Numbered from the stretch's first letter, positions 11,498 to 22,370 are shown. The stretch is 64,000 nucleotides of DNA from Rubrivivax sp. SCN 71-131 (GCA_001724995.1 MEFD01000031.1:1-64000), one strand, 5' to 3'. Numbers and translations are program-made. Notes: a model not told the origin generated them from the letters alone.

Positions 11498-12433
11498 TCA
11501 GGCTTCGGCCAGCACGCGCAGGTGCGCCGCCACGCTGCGCGCCAGCGCGCTGAGGGCGTAGCCGCCCTCGAGGCAGGACACGAGGCGGCCGCCGGCGTGG
11601 CGGCCGGCAACCTCGACCAGCCGCCGCGTGATCCATTCGTAGTCGGCCTCGACGAGGCCGAGCTGGCCGAGGTCGTCCTCGCGGTGGGCGTCGAACCCGG
11701 CGGAGACGAAGACCATCTGCGGCCGGAAATCGTCCAGCCGCGGCCACCACATCGCCTCGATCGCCTGGCGCAGCTCCGGCCCGCGCGTGTAGGGGGCCAC
11801 CGGCACGTTGATCATGTTCGTGCCCTTGGGCACGGCGCCGCTGTGCGGGTAGAGCGGGTGCTGGAAGAAGCTGCACATGAGGATGCGCTCGTCGCCGGCG
11901 ACGATGTCCTCGGTGCCGTTGCCGTGGTGCACGTCGAAGTCGATGATCGCCAACCGGTGCAGGCCGTGCGCATCGAGGGCGTGGCGCGCGGCCACGGCAA
12001 CGTTGTTGAAGAAGCAGAAGCCCATCGCCTCGTCGCGCGTGGCGTGGTGGCCAGGCGGACGCACGGCGCAGAAGGCGTTGCGCGCGCGCCCGGCGATGAC
12101 CTCGTCGGTGGCCGCCACCGCCGCGCCGGCGGCCCGCAGCGCCGCCTGCCAGGTGCCCGGGCCGGCCACGGTATCGGGATCCAGGGCGCGCGACTCGCCG
12201 CTGTCGCGCACCCGTTCCAGCATGTCCCTGAGCTGCAGCACATAGGCTGCACTGTGCGCGCGTTGCAGCTGCTCGAGCGTGGCCAGCGGGGCATCCTGAT
12301 GCTGCAGCATGATGTCCAGGCCGGTGGCGATCAGGTGGTCGGAGATCGCGTCCAGGCGCTGCGGGCACTCCGGGTGCCCGGCGCCCATGTCGTGCAGCCG
12401 GCAGTCCGCGTGGCTGTAGAAGAGGGTACTCAT
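11498..12433 (-). CDS. Histone deacetylase family protein (acetoin utilization/acetylpolyamine amidohydrolase type)
   Basis: This 311-aa Zn-dependent deacylase belongs to the arginase/deacetylase fold. Visible motifs are [11 protein letters not shown] (residues 20-30), [25 protein letters not shown] with the catalytic His pair, [15 protein letters not shown] with metal-binding Asp and His, and [16 protein letters not shown] with the second metal Asp. The substrate (acetyl-lysine, acetylpolyamine or other) cannot be told from sequence. It is divergent from the moxR gene, with 42 nt between the two start codons, so the promoters overlap. A 171-nt spacer (11327-11497) separates it from the pseudopilin gene and shows nothing recognisable. 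Confidence 0.9.
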   Translation of the reverse strand: MSTLFYSHADCRLHDMGAGHPECPQRLDAISDHLIATGLDIMLQHQDAPLATLEQLQRAHSAAYVLQLRDMLERVRDSGESRALDPDTVAGPGTWQAALRAAGAAVAATDEVIAGRARNAFCAVRPPGHHATRDEAMGFCFFNNVAVAARHALDAHGLHRLAIIDFDVHHGNGTEDIVAGDERILMCSFFQHPLYPHSGAVPKGTNMINVPVAPYTRGPELRQAIEAMWWPRLDDFRPQMVFVSAGFDAHREDDLGQLGLVEADYEWITRRLVEVAGRHAGGRLVSCLEGGYALSALARSVAAHLRVLAEA

Positions 12434-12475
12434 CGATCGATTGCCTGCCTGCGTTTTCCGCTATGGTCGCCGGCC

Positions 12476-13402
<927 letters not shown>

Positions 13403-13407
13403 GCGCG

Positions 13408-14367
13408 ATGACCCCGCGCAAGCGCTTGCGGCAGTGGTGGCTCGCCCGGCTGCCGGCCACCGACACCTGGGCGCTGACGCAGCGCAACATCTACATCCTG
13501 CCCACGCGCGCGGGCTTCGTGTTCGCGCTCACGCTGGTGCTGATGCTGCTGGCCTCGATCAACTACCAGCTCAATCTCGGCTACGCGCTGTCCTTCCTGC
13601 TCGCCGGCGCGGGCCTGGTGTCGATGCACATCACGCACGGCACGCTGCGCGGCCTCACCCTGCACCTGCGGCCCGCGCCCGCCGTGTTCGCCGGCGACGC
13701 GGCGCTGCTCGAGGTCGTCTTCACCAACCGCGGCGGCGTTCGCCACGCCGTCGGCCTGCACTTCGAGGACCGCAGCGCGCATGGTCCGAGCTTCGTCTGG
13801 ACCGACGTCCCCGCGCAAGGCCAGGCGAGCGCACACGTGAGCATCGTGCCGCCGCGGCGCGGCCTGCACCCGGTGCCGCTGCTGGTGGTGGAGACCCTCT
13901 TCCCCTTCGGCCTCTTTCGCGCCTGGGCGCTTTGGCGGCCAGCCGCCACCGTGCTCGCCTGGCCACGCCCCGAAAGCCCGGCGCCCGCGCTGCCGCAGGC
14001 GGGGTCACATGCCGACGAGCAGGCCACGAAGACGCTGGCGGGCGCCGCCGGCGCCGAGTTCGACGGCGTGCGCGCCTGGCGGCGCGGCGACAGCCTGCGC
14101 CAGGTGCTGTGGAAGAAGGTCGCGCGCAGCGGCGAGCTGGTGAGCCGCGACACCGCCGCACAGGCCTCGCGCGACCTCATGCTGGACTGGCACGCGGCGC
14201 GCGGCGCCGACGTCGAGCAGCGCATCGCACGGCTGGCCGCCTGGGTCCTCGACGCCGACCGTCAAGGGCACGCCTTCGCGCTGAGCCTGCCCGGGCGCGA
14301 CCTGCCCAGCGGCCGCGGCGAAGCGCAGCGCCGCGCCGCGCTGCGGGCGCTGGCGCTGTGGTCATGA
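13408..14367 (+). CDS. DUF58 domain membrane protein
   Basis: This 319-aa protein has two adjacent N-terminal membrane helices (about residues 34-75, FVFALTLVLMLLASINYQ and then LGYALSFLLAGAGLVSM) and a cytoplasmic DUF58 region with EFDGVRAWRRGDSLRQVLWKKVARSGELVSRD, matching the family core E(F/Y)xxxRxYxxGDxxRxIxWKxxAR. DUF58 proteins nearly always sit between a MoxR ATPase and a transglutaminase-like protein, exactly as here. It starts six bases after the moxR stop. The function is unknown beyond this conserved partnership. Confidence 0.88.
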   Translation: MTPRKRLRQWWLARLPATDTWALTQRNIYILPTRAGFVFALTLVLMLLASINYQLNLGYALSFLLAGAGLVSMHITHGTLRGLTLHLRPAPAVFAGDAALLEVVFTNRGGVRHAVGLHFEDRSAHGPSFVWTDVPAQGQASAHVSIVPPRRGLHPVPLLVVETLFPFGLFRAWALWRPAATVLAWPRPESPAPALPQAGSHADEQATKTLAGAAGAEFDGVRAWRRGDSLRQVLWKKVARSGELVSRDTAAQASRDLMLDWHAARGADVEQRIARLAAWVLDADRQGHAFALSLPGRDLPSGRGEAQRRAALRALALWS

Positions 14368-14425
14368 TCGCGCCGGGCCCCGCCCAAGCGCGCATGCCGG
14401 CGCGCGCCTTGCGCAGGGCAGTCCA

Positions 14426-16465
14426 ATGAGCAGCGCCGCGCTCGGCCCGCGCGCCTGGGGGCGGCTGCCGCGCGACGCGCGCGACACGCTGTTCCAGCTC
14501 GCCGTCATCGGCTGGACCATGCTGCCGCACTTCAGCCACCTGCCGGCCTGGTGCACGGCGATGGCGCTGGCCATCCTGCTCTGGCGCGGGCGGCTCGCGC
14601 TGCACGGCGCGGCGCTGCCGTCGCGCTGGCTGGTGGGCCTGGTGCTGGCCGCGGCGATCGGCCTCACCCTGTGGAGCGAGCGCACGCTGCTCGGGCGCGA
14701 GGCCGGCGTCACGCTGCTCGTCGTGCTGATGGCGCTGAAGACGCTGGAGCTGCGCGCGCGGCGCGACGCGCTGGTCATCTTCTTTCTCGGCTTCTTCCTC
14801 GTCCTCACCAACTTCCTCTACTCGCAGTCGCTGCTGGTGGCGCTGTCCATGCTCGTCTCGGTGTGGGGCCTGCTCACCGCCCTCGTGCTCGCGCACATGC
14901 CGGTGGGGCGGCCACCGCTGCTGCACGCGGGCGGGCTCGCCGCGCGCGCGGCCCTGCTCGGCCTGCCGCTGATGGTGTTGCTGTTCGCGCTCTTCCCGCG
15001 CATCGCGCCGCTGTGGGGCGTGCCCCAGGATGCCAGCGGGCGTACCGGCCTGTCGGGCTCGATGAGCCTGGGCGGCGTGGCCTCGATCGCCAACGACGAC
15101 AGCATCGCGATGCGCGTGCGCTTCCTCGGGCCGGTGCCCCGGGGCGAGCAGATGTACTTCCGCGGCCCGGTGCTCTCGCGCTTCGACGGGCGCGAGTGGA
15201 CGCGCGGGCTCTCCGGCTTCCCGCTGGCCGAGCGCCCACGCGCACAGTTGCAGGTGCTGGGTGCCGGAGTGCCCTACGAGCTGACGATCGAGGCCAGCCG
15301 GCTGCCCTTGCTGCCGATGCTCGAGATGACGCCGGACGCCACGGACACCGCGCCCCAGCCCGAGGGCTACCGCGCCGTGCTGCGCGCCGACGTCCAGTGG
15401 CAGACCGACCGGCCGCTGGTCGATCGCGTGCGCGTGCGCGCCGTGGCCTTCCCCGAATTCCGGCACGGCCCGCGCGCCGAGGTCGCCGGGCTGCAGGACT
15501 TCGTCGCACTGCCTGCGGGCTTCAATCCGCGCAGCCTGGCCTGGGCACGCGCGCTGCGCGAACGGCCCGAATACGCCGCCGCCGATGCGCAGACCCTGGC
15601 CGGGCTGCTGCTGGCGCATGTGCGCGACCAAGAGTACTTCTACACCCTCGAGCCCGGCCGCTACGGCCGCGACGCCATCGACGAGTTCTGGTTCGACCGC
15701 CGGCTCGGCTTCTGCGAGCACTTTGCTGCGGCCTTCGTCGTCATGCTGCGCGCGATGGATGTTCCCGCGCGCATCGTCACCGGCTACCAGGGCACCGATC
15801 CGGCCCCGGTGGATGGCTTCTACATCGTGCGCCAGAGCCACGCGCACGCCTGGGCCGAGTACTGGCAGGCCGGGCGCGGCTGGGTGCGCGCCGACCCCAC
15901 CGCCGCGGTGGCACCCGAGCGCATCCGCACCAGCCGCAACCTGCAGCCCGCGCGCGGCCTGGTCGACCAGGCGCTGACCACCGTCAACCCGGCGCTGGCG
16001 CAACAGATGCGCCAGTTCTGGGAGGTGATGAACAACCGCTGGAACCAGTGGGTGCTGAACTACTCGCGCTCGACCCAGCTCGGCCTGCTCGAGCGGCTGG
16101 GCATTCGTGCGCCCGAAGCGCTGGACCTCGTCTACCTGCTGATCGGCCTGCTGTGCACGGCGAGCCTGACCGCCGCAGCCTGGGCACTGTGGGATCGCCA
16201 CCGGCAGGACCCCTGGCAACGCCTGCAGCGCCGCGTCGCGCGCGCGCTGCTGCGCCTGGGCGTGGCGGTGGCGCCGCACGACGCGCCGCGCACGCGCGCC
16301 GACGCCGTGCGCCGGCTGCTCGGAGAGCGCGGAAGCCGGATGGCCGATCAGCTCGAGGCACTTGACCGCGCGCGCTACGCCGCCGGCGCAGGCGCCGGCA
16401 GGATCGCCCTGCACCGTTGGTGGCGCGGCTTCGCGCGCGAGACCACGAAGGCCGCAGGCGGCTGA
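14426..16465 (+). CDS. TgpA-type transglutaminase-like membrane protein (DUF3488)
   Basis: This 679-aa inner-membrane protein has about five or six helices in the first 180 residues, a periplasmic transglutaminase core with the Cys-His-Asp triad RLGFCEHFAAAFVVML / SHAHAWAEYW / RADPTAAV (about residues 425-495), a further helix near 570 and a C-terminal DUF4129-like cytoplasmic tail. Pseudomonas TgpA, an essential protein of unknown exact substrate, has this architecture. It is 58 nt after the DUF58 gene on the same strand. All three catalytic residues are present, so activity is plausible. Confidence 0.9.
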   Translation: MSSAALGPRAWGRLPRDARDTLFQLAVIGWTMLPHFSHLPAWCTAMALAILLWRGRLALHGAALPSRWLVGLVLAAAIGLTLWSERTLLGREAGVTLLVVLMALKTLELRARRDALVIFFLGFFLVLTNFLYSQSLLVALSMLVSVWGLLTALVLAHMPVGRPPLLHAGGLAARAALLGLPLMVLLFALFPRIAPLWGVPQDASGRTGLSGSMSLGGVASIANDDSIAMRVRFLGPVPRGEQMYFRGPVLSRFDGREWTRGLSGFPLAERPRAQLQVLGAGVPYELTIEASRLPLLPMLEMTPDATDTAPQPEGYRAVLRADVQWQTDRPLVDRVRVRAVAFPEFRHGPRAEVAGLQDFVALPAGFNPRSLAWARALRERPEYAAADAQTLAGLLLAHVRDQEYFYTLEPGRYGRDAIDEFWFDRRLGFCEHFAAAFVVMLRAMDVPARIVTGYQGTDPAPVDGFYIVRQSHAHAWAEYWQAGRGWVRADPTAAVAPERIRTSRNLQPARGLVDQALTTVNPALAQQMRQFWEVMNNRWNQWVLNYSRSTQLGLLERLGIRAPEALDLVYLLIGLLCTASLTAAAWALWDRHRQDPWQRLQRRVARALLRLGVAVAPHDAPRTRADAVRRLLGERGSRMADQLEALDRARYAAGAGAGRIALHRWWRGFARETTKAAGG

Positions 16466-16519
16466 GCGCTCGAGTGGCCAGCCTCGCGGTTGCGCAGCGG
16501 CGCTGCCGATAATCGGTTC

Positions 16520-17635
16520 ATGCGAACGATCGTCGCGATCGCGGCCCTCCTCTGTGCACCCTGGCTTGCCGGCGCGGGTGCCGAGGCGGCGACGCCACCT
16601 TCGGGCAAGAGCACACGCGCCGAGGGCCACCGGGCGCAGGCCGGCACGGCCTACCGCGAACGCGACGACTTCATCCGCTTCGCGGCCGAAGTGGCGGCAC
16701 GGCGCGCCTGGGATCCGGCCTGGGTGCGCGACCAGCTCTCGGATGCGCGGCAGCTAGCGCGCGTGGCGCAGCTCATCATGCCCCCTCCCGCGGGCGTGGC
16801 CAAGAACTGGACGGCCTACCGCGACCGCTTCGTCGAGCCACGTCGCGTCCGGGCCGGCGCCGACTTCTGGAACGCGAACGAAGAGGCCCTGCGGCGCGCG
16901 CAAAGCGTCTACGGCGTACCACCCGAGATCGTCGTCGGCATCCTCGGCGTCGAGACCTTCTACGGCGCCATGATGGGCGGCTTTCGCGTCATCGACGCGC
17001 TGGCCACGCTGGCCTTCGATTTCCCGCGCGGACGCAGCGACCGCAGCGCCTTCTTCCGCGACGAGCTCGAGGAACTGCTTGCGCTGGCGCGCCACGAGGG
17101 CATCCGCGCCGACAGCATCCGGGGCTCCTATGCCGGCGCGATTGGCTGGCCGCAGTTCATGCCCGGCAGCGTCAACCGCCACGCCGTCGACTTCGACGGC
17201 GACGGCCATGTCGACTTGCGGCAGAGCGTGGCCGATGCGATCGGCAGCGTCGCGCACTTCCTGCAGCAGCACGGCTGGCAGCGCGGCATGCCGACGCACT
17301 TCGAAGTCCAGCCGCCGCACGACGAGGTCGCGCGCGCGACGCTGCTGGCGCCGGACATCGAACCCCGCTTCAGCGCGCAGCGCATGCGCGAGCTCGGCGC
17401 CTTGCTGGCGCCGGACGCCGCGGGCTTCGATGGGCCGCTTGCCCTCGTCGAGGTGCACAACGGCAGTGCCGCGCCCAGCCACCTGGCGGGGACGCAGAAC
17501 TTCTACGTCCTCACGCGCTACAACCGCTCCAGCTACTACGCGCGCGCCGTGATCGCGCTCGGCCAGGCCGTGGCCGCCGCGCACGAGGCGACGCCGGCCC
17601 ATTCCCCCAACCCGATGACCTCCGCGAGGCCCTGA
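16520..17635 (+). CDS. mltB: Lytic murein transglycosylase B
   Basis: This 371-aa exported enzyme cleaves peptidoglycan glycan strands to 1,6-anhydromuramyl products. Starting at ATG 16520 gives a clean signal peptide ([20 protein letters not shown], ending AEAA). An upstream in-frame ATG at 16490 would add ten non-signal residues. The MltB catalytic motif [19 protein letters not shown] carries the Glu acid/base, followed by [16 protein letters not shown] and the Asp-rich FDGDGHVDL loop that binds Ca in this family. It ends by overlapping the gloA start by one base (TGATG), which suggests a two-gene operon. Confidence 0.92.
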   Translation: MRTIVAIAALLCAPWLAGAGAEAATPPSGKSTRAEGHRAQAGTAYRERDDFIRFAAEVAARRAWDPAWVRDQLSDARQLARVAQLIMPPPAGVAKNWTAYRDRFVEPRRVRAGADFWNANEEALRRAQSVYGVPPEIVVGILGVETFYGAMMGGFRVIDALATLAFDFPRGRSDRSAFFRDELEELLALARHEGIRADSIRGSYAGAIGWPQFMPGSVNRHAVDFDGDGHVDLRQSVADAIGSVAHFLQQHGWQRGMPTHFEVQPPHDEVARATLLAPDIEPRFSAQRMRELGALLAPDAAGFDGPLALVEVHNGSAAPSHLAGTQNFYVLTRYNRSSYYARAVIALGQAVAAAHEATPAHSPNPMTSARP

Positions 17636-18033
17636 TGCAATTCCTTCACACCATGCTGCGCGTGGGCGACCTGCAGCGTTCGATCGACTTCTACACTCGC
17701 GTCCTGGGCATGCGCCTGCTGCGCACGACGCAGCGCCCCGACCAGGGCTACGACCTGGCCTTCGTCGGCTACGGCAGCAATCCCGCACACGCGGAGATCG
17801 AGTTGACCTACAACCACGGCGTCGACCGCTACGAACCCGGTACCGCCTTCGGGCACCTCGCCATCGGCGTGCCCGACGTCGCCGCCACCTGCGTTGCGGT
17901 GCGTGCACAGGCCGTCGCACTCGGCGGCGCGATCACGCGCGAGCCCGGCCCGGTGAAGGGCGGCACGACGATGATCGCCTTCATCACCGACCCCGACGGC
18001 TACAAGATCGAGCTGATCGAACGCGCCGGCTGA
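17635..18033 (+). CDS. gloA: Lactoylglutathione lyase (glyoxalase I)
   Basis: This 132-aa enzyme isomerises the methylglyoxal-glutathione hemithioacetal to S-lactoylglutathione. The beginning [26 protein letters not shown] is diagnostic, with the metal-ligand His5. Further signatures are [29 protein letters not shown] (Glu and His ligands) and the C-terminal [15 protein letters not shown] with the last Glu ligand. The length is close to E. coli GloA (135 aa), which is the nickel-dependent type; that class is inferred. The start codon overlaps the mltB stop. Confidence 0.95.
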   Translation: MQFLHTMLRVGDLQRSIDFYTRVLGMRLLRTTQRPDQGYDLAFVGYGSNPAHAEIELTYNHGVDRYEPGTAFGHLAIGVPDVAATCVAVRAQAVALGGAITREPGPVKGGTTMIAFITDPDGYKIELIERAG

Positions 18034-18069
18034 AGCGGCAGCCCCCGCATCCCTACCCTGGAGACCCTC

Positions 18070-18624
18070 ATGCAAGCACTTCGAACCCTGGCCCTGGCAT
18101 GGATCGGCGCCGCCGCACTGCTACCCGCGCACGCCCAGCGGATCGCCCCCGGCCTCTGGGAGATGAAGATGAACATGGCCAGTCCGGACGGCAAGCTGCA
18201 GCAGCAGATGGCCGCCATGCAGAAGGAGCTGGCCCAGCTCCCGCCCGAGCAGCGCAAGATGATGGAGGAGATGATGGCGCGCCAGGGCGTGGGCATCGAC
18301 GCCGCCAAGGGCATGCACGCGGCGCGCATCTGCATCAGCAAGGAGCAGGCCGAGCGCGACGAACTGCCGGCCGACCCCGACGGCCGCTGCAAGTACGAGC
18401 GCATGCAGCGCAGCGGCTCGATGATGCGCTTTGCCTTCACCTGCAGCGACCCGCAGAGCCGCGGCGAAGGGGAGATCAAGCTGCAGGGCGACAAGGCCTA
18501 CAGCTCGCGCATGACCACCGAGACGACGGGTCCCCAGGGCCGCACCGAGCGCATGGAGATCAACCAGCAGGCGCGCTGGCTCTCGGCCGACTGCGGGACG
18601 CTCAAGCCCGCGCCCAAGCGCTGA
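18070..18624 (+). CDS. Exported DUF3617 domain protein
   Basis: This 184-aa protein has a signal peptide (residues 1-22, ending PAHAQ) and the DUF3617 pattern: PGLWEMKMNM near the mature N-terminus, conserved Cys pairs (RICISKEQ, GRCKYERM, FTCSDPQ, SADCGTLKP) and a helical Gln/Met-rich stretch in between (LQQQMAAMQKELAQL). The four cysteines suggest periplasmic disulfides. The function of the family is unknown. It follows gloA by 36 nt on the same strand. Confidence 0.8.
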   Translation: MQALRTLALAWIGAAALLPAHAQRIAPGLWEMKMNMASPDGKLQQQMAAMQKELAQLPPEQRKMMEEMMARQGVGIDAAKGMHAARICISKEQAERDELPADPDGRCKYERMQRSGSMMRFAFTCSDPQSRGEGEIKLQGDKAYSSRMTTETTGPQGRTERMEINQQARWLSADCGTLKPAPKR

Positions 18625-18645
18625 TCCGCGGCCACGCGGCTGCCG

Positions 18646-19233
18646 GTGCGCGATCCCGCCGCCCTGTTCGAGCGCACGCGGCAGCAGTGGGCCGCGCGCA
18701 GCGAACACTGGGTCTTCGCCTACGGCTCGCTGATCTGGCGCCCGGACTTGGACGTCGCCGAGCGCCGCGATGCGCTGGTGCATGGCTGGCATCGCGCGCT
18801 GCGCCTGCGCTCGCGCGTCAACCGCGGCAGCCCCGAGCGGCCCGGGCTCGTGTTCACGCTGCTGTCCGGCGGCAGCTGCCGCGGCGTGGTCTATCGCGTA
18901 CGCGGCGAACGCGCGTCAGAGGAGTTCGAGCGCCTGTGGGCACGCGAAATGCCCATGGCCGTCTACGACCCGCGCTGGCTGTCCTGCCGCACGCCGCAGG
19001 GCGTGGTGCAGGCGCTTTCCTTCACGCTCGATCGGCGCAGCGCGGCCTGCGCACCGCCGCTGGCGAACGAGGAACTGCTCGACGTCATGCGCCACGCGAG
19101 CGGGCGCTGCGGCCGCTCGCTGGATTACCTCGTCGAAACCGCCCTTGCCCTGCGCCGGCACGGCCTGCGCGACCGCGAGATCGAGCGCATCATGCGCCTG
19201 CTGCGGCGCGAGGGGCTTCTCGAGGGCGACTGA
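18646..19233 (+). CDS. Gamma-glutamylcyclotransferase (ChaC-type, glutathione-specific)
   Basis: This 195-aa cytosolic enzyme is predicted to release 5-oxoproline and Cys-Gly from glutathione. The ChaC signature WVFAYGSLIWRP lies at about residues 22-33, with VNRGSPERPGLVFTL and the catalytic-Glu segment in RASEEFERLWAREMPM. A C-terminal YLVETALALRRHGLRDREIERIM helix is typical. The start is GTG at 18646. Its stop codon abuts the stop of the opposite MobA-like gene with no spacer. Confidence 0.88.
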   Translation: MRDPAALFERTRQQWAARSEHWVFAYGSLIWRPDLDVAERRDALVHGWHRALRLRSRVNRGSPERPGLVFTLLSGGSCRGVVYRVRGERASEEFERLWAREMPMAVYDPRWLSCRTPQGVVQALSFTLDRRSAACAPPLANEELLDVMRHASGRCGRSLDYLVETALALRRHGLRDREIERIMRLLRREGLLEGD

Positions 19234-19842
19234 TCAGGCCACGCGCTGCGCCGGCGGCAGACCTTCGCCGCGCGCGCGCGCCAGGTCGTCGGGGGTATCG
19301 ATGTCCAGCAGCACGCCGGCATCGTCGACCTCCACCGCGTGCGCCGGGTAGCGCGCGACGATGCGTCGCGCGCCTTCGTCGCCGTCGAGCGCGATCAGGT
19401 CCGAGAACAGCTCGGCGTCGAAGCCCACCGGATGCCCGCGCCGGCCGCGGTACTGCGAATAGGCCACCGGATGGTCCTGCAGCGCCTGCGCCACGGCCTG
19501 GATGCTGGCCGTGCTGATGAGCGGCATGTCCCCCGGCAGCACGAGCCAGCCGGCGGCATCGGGCCGCTCGGCCACGGCGGCGGCAATGCTGTGGCCGACG
19601 CCGCGCCGCGCTTCCTCGTCGGCGAGCACGAGCACGTCGCGCCGGGCCACGTCGGCCAGCACCAGGGGCAGCAGCCGGGCGGTGGTGACGACGATGAACG
19701 GAAGGCCGGAAGCGATCACGCGCGCCAGCGTGGTACCGAGCACGGTCGACGCGGCCAGCGGCTGCTCGAGCTTGTGCGCGGCGCCGCCGAAGCGGCTGCT
19801 CTGGCCCGCGGCCAGCACCACGACGGTGGGGCGCTGCCTCAT
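19234..19842 (-). CDS. MobA-like (MocA-type) nucleotidyltransferase
   Basis: This 202-aa Rossmann nucleotidyltransferase has the N-terminal VVVLAAGQSSRFGG loop (residues 7-20) that binds CTP or GTP, and LVLPGDMPLIS, the metal-binding Asp motif (near residue 105). It also has GRRGHPVGF and LDIDTPDDL near the end, both typical of the MocA/xanthine-dehydrogenase-accessory branch. Such enzymes add CMP to the molybdenum cofactor for xanthine-oxidase-type enzymes; none are in the window. It is distinct from the MobA guanylyltransferase at 34963-35607, which serves the formate dehydrogenases. Confidence 0.85.
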   Translation of the reverse strand: MRQRPTVVVLAAGQSSRFGGAAHKLEQPLAASTVLGTTLARVIASGLPFIVVTTARLLPLVLADVARRDVLVLADEEARRGVGHSIAAAVAERPDAAGWLVLPGDMPLISTASIQAVAQALQDHPVAYSQYRGRRGHPVGFDAELFSDLIALDGDEGARRIVARYPAHAVEVDDAGVLLDIDTPDDLARARGEGLPPAQRVA

Positions 19843-19868
19843 TCCCTGTCCCTGAGTGAGTCGATGGC

Positions 19869-19903
19869 GACGTCCTGCTCGCCTCCCAAGGAGGCGAGAC
19901 GTC
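19869..19903. other. Strong intergenic hairpin upstream of pdxH
   Basis: CTCGCCTCC (19878-19886) pairs with GGAGGCGAG (19890-19898) over a 3-nt loop, extended by GACGT (19869-19873) with ACGTC (19899-19903). A second 6-bp hairpin CTTACG/CGTAAG follows at 19954-19973. The 238-nt gap lies between two divergent genes, so a terminator is not expected. It may be a leader structure of pdxH or of the MobA-like gene, or part of a small RNA. Confidence 0.4.
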
Positions 19904-20080
19904 AGGGCCCGAGGATGGACCGTGCCCAGATCGCGGACAAGGTGGGAGCTTCACTTACGGCCTTCCACGTAAGGGTCGGGCCGGGCCGCGCGCGGCGGTG
20001 CGCGCGGCACCGACCCGCCTGCACCGGCATGGCCCTTGGCGGCCCCGCCTCGACGCCTTTCTACTTTCTATACTGCGCGC

Positions 20081-20716
20081 ATGGACCTCGCCGCCCTTCG
20101 CAAGAGCTACGAGCGCGACGCGCTCGACGAGCAAGCCTCGCAGGCGCATCCGCTGCATCAGTTCGAGCTGTGGATGAAGCAGGCGCTCGAGGCCCAGCTG
20201 CCCGAGCCGACGGCGATGACGGTGGCCACGGTCGGCGCCGACGGCCGGCCGTCGACGCGCGTCGTGCTGGTCAAGGCGGTCGACGCGCGCGGCCTCGTCT
20301 GGTACACGAACTACGAGAGCCGCAAGGGCCAGGAGATCGCGCACTGCCCCTTCGCCGCGCTGCAGTTCCATTGGGTCGAGCTCGAGCGCGTGGTGCGCAT
20401 CGAGGGCCGCGTCGAGAAGACGAGCGAGGCCGAATCCGACGCCTACTTCGCCAGCCGTCCGCTCGACTCGCGCCTCGGTGCCTGGGCTTCACCGCAGAGC
20501 CGCGTCATCGAATCGCGGGCGGTGCTGGTGGCCAACGCGGCCCGGTACGGCGCGCAGTTCCTGCTCACGCCGCCGCGGCCGCCGCACTGGGGCGGCTTTC
20601 GGCTCGTGCCCGAGCGCTGGGAGTTCTGGCAAGGCCGCAAGAGCCGGCTGCACGACCGCCTGCGCTACCGCCCCGACGAAGGCGGCGGCTGGATCCGCGA
20701 GCGGCTGGCGCCCTGA
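20081..20716 (+). CDS. pdxH: Pyridoxamine/pyridoxine 5'-phosphate oxidase
   Basis: This 211-aa FMN enzyme makes pyridoxal 5'-phosphate. Motifs are [33 protein letters not shown] (substrate/FMN region, from residue 46), QVRIEG-like [12 protein letters not shown], and the C-terminal [20 protein letters not shown] that closes the active site. The length is standard. ATG 20081 was chosen over 20036 because it gives the normal N-terminus ([17 protein letters not shown]). A TATACT sequence lies a few bases upstream, in the region that also holds the hairpins described above. Confidence 0.95.
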   Translation: MDLAALRKSYERDALDEQASQAHPLHQFELWMKQALEAQLPEPTAMTVATVGADGRPSTRVVLVKAVDARGLVWYTNYESRKGQEIAHCPFAALQFHWVELERVVRIEGRVEKTSEAESDAYFASRPLDSRLGAWASPQSRVIESRAVLVANAARYGAQFLLTPPRPPHWGGFRLVPERWEFWQGRKSRLHDRLRYRPDEGGGWIRERLAP

Positions 20717-20741
20717 GCGGCCGCAGGCGCGGCCCGGCCGG

Positions 20742-21632
20742 TCAGAGCTCGCGCGCGTCGAAGGTGTTGCAGGCGGCCGCGCGCCCCTGCTCGAAGCCGC
20801 GCCGGAACCAGCGCATGCGCTGCGCGCTGCTGCCGTGGGTGAAGCTCTCGGGCCGCACGTGCGCGCCGGCCTCGCGCTGCAGCGTGTCGTCGCCGATGCG
20901 CGAGGCGGCGTTCATCGCCGACTCGATGTCGCCATGCTCGAGCCAGCCCTTGCCCGCCTGGCTGTCGTGCGCCCAGACACCGGCCAGGCAGTCGGCCTGC
21001 AACTCCACGCGCACCGAGAGCGCGTTCATCTGCACCTCGCTGACCCGGCCGCGCATGCCGTCGACCCGGTCGGTGATGCCCATGAGGTTCTGCACATGGT
21101 GGCCGACCTCGTGCGCGATCACGTAGGCCTGCGCGAACTCGCCCGGCGCACCGAGTTGCCGCTGCAGCGTGTCGAAGAACTCGAGGTCGAGGTAGACCTT
21201 GCGGTCGCCCGGGCAGTAGAACGGCCCCATCGCCGACTGGCCCATGCCGCAGGCCGAGGGGATGGCGCCGCGAAAGAGCACCAGGCGCGGCTCCTGGTAG
21301 GCCTGGCCCTGCGCCTGGAACTGCCGCCCCCACACCTGCTCGGTGTCACGCAGCACGGTGGCGACGAAGGCCGCGGCGCGGTCGCCTTGCGGCGGCGGCT
21401 GCGCCGGCGCGGTCTGCGCCACTTCGGCGGGGCCGCCCATGCCGCCCATCAGGCCGAGCACGGTGAGCGGGTTGATGCCGAAGATCCAGCCGACGACGAG
21501 CGCGATGACGATGGAGCCCAGCCCCAGGCCGCGCCGGCCACCCATGCGGGGCCTGCCGCCGCTGCCGCTGCCGCTGCCGCTGCCGCGCCGATCCTCGACG
21601 TTGCGGCTCTGCTCCTGGCCTTCCCACTTCAT
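20742..21632 (-). CDS. ypfJ: YpfJ-type neutral zinc metallopeptidase
   Basis: This 296-aa membrane-anchored protein has a Gly-rich N-terminal segment (GSGSGSGGRPRMGGRRGLG), one transmembrane helix (about 37-58) and a metallopeptidase domain with HEVGHHVQNLMG (HExxH, about residues 166-177) and CGMGQSAMGPFYCPGDRKVYLD before it. It belongs to the YpfJ/PF04228 family; the physiological substrate is unknown. It is convergent with pdxH (25 nt apart) and 28 nt downstream of dcd on the same strand. Confidence 0.9.
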   Translation of the reverse strand: MKWEGQEQSRNVEDRRGSGSGSGSGGRPRMGGRRGLGLGSIVIALVVGWIFGINPLTVLGLMGGMGGPAEVAQTAPAQPPPQGDRAAAFVATVLRDTEQVWGRQFQAQGQAYQEPRLVLFRGAIPSACGMGQSAMGPFYCPGDRKVYLDLEFFDTLQRQLGAPGEFAQAYVIAHEVGHHVQNLMGITDRVDGMRGRVSEVQMNALSVRVELQADCLAGVWAHDSQAGKGWLEHGDIESAMNAASRIGDDTLQREAGAHVRPESFTHGSSAQRMRWFRRGFEQGRAAACNTFDAREL

Positions 21633-21660
21633 CGGCTGCGCCCTCCGCGCTCTGCGCGTC

Positions 21661-22230
21661 TCAGGTCTTGGGCAGGGTGACGCCGCGCTGGCCCTGGTAT
21701 TTGCCGCCGCGGTCCTTGTAGCTCGTCTCGCAGACTTCGTCGCTCTCGAAGAACAGCACCTGCGCGCAGCCCTCGCCGGCGTAAATCTTGGCCGGCAGCG
21801 GCGTGGTGTTGCTGAACTCGAGCGTCACGTAGCCCTCCCATTCCGGCTCGAACGGCGTGACGTTGACGATGATGCCGCAGCGCGCGTAGGTGCTCTTGCC
21901 CAGGCAGATGGTGAGCACGTTGCGCGGGATGCGGAAGTACTCCACCGTACGCGCCAGGGCAAAGCTGTTGGGCGGGATGATGCAGACGTCGGCCTGGATG
22001 TCGACGAAGCTCTTCTCGTCGAAGTTCTTCGGGTCGACGACCGTGCTGTGGATGTTGGTGAAGACCTTGAACTCGCTCGCGCAGCGGATGTCGTAGCCGT
22101 AGCTGCTGGTACCGTAGCTGACGATGCGGCGGCCGTCCGGCGCGTGGCGCACCTGCCCCGGCTCGAAGGGCTCGATCATGCGCTGCTGCTCGGCCATGCG
22201 CCGGATCCATCGGTCGCTCTTGATCGTCAT
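21661..22230 (-). CDS. dcd: dCTP deaminase
   Basis: This 189-aa enzyme converts dCTP to dUTP, feeding dTMP synthesis. The family begins [14 protein letters not shown] as here. [16 protein letters not shown], the signature [28 protein letters not shown] (catalytic Glu in this segment) and the C-terminal [19 protein letters not shown] are all present and full length. It is the likely first gene of a dcd-ypfJ pair on the minus strand. Confidence 0.95.
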   Translation of the reverse strand: MTIKSDRWIRRMAEQQRMIEPFEPGQVRHAPDGRRIVSYGTSSYGYDIRCASEFKVFTNIHSTVVDPKNFDEKSFVDIQADVCIIPPNSFALARTVEYFRIPRNVLTICLGKSTYARCGIIVNVTPFEPEWEGYVTLEFSNTTPLPAKIYAGEGCAQVLFFESDEVCETSYKDRGGKYQGQRGVTLPKT

Positions 22231-22370
22231 GCGGGCTGTTCTCGCGTCGCGGCTGGGGCCACCGTGGCCCGGATCGCGGCATTATTCCATCCGCCCCGCG
22301 CGCGCCATGGGCTCCCGCCGCCGCGGACGTCCATCCGCGCTAGGATGGGCCAAACTCCCACCCCCGTCCG

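Noticed and set aside
14177..16630. 817-residue minus-strand frame across the transglutaminase gene
   Set aside because: It is the antisense shadow of a real gene with full catalytic motifs and shows no domain of its own.
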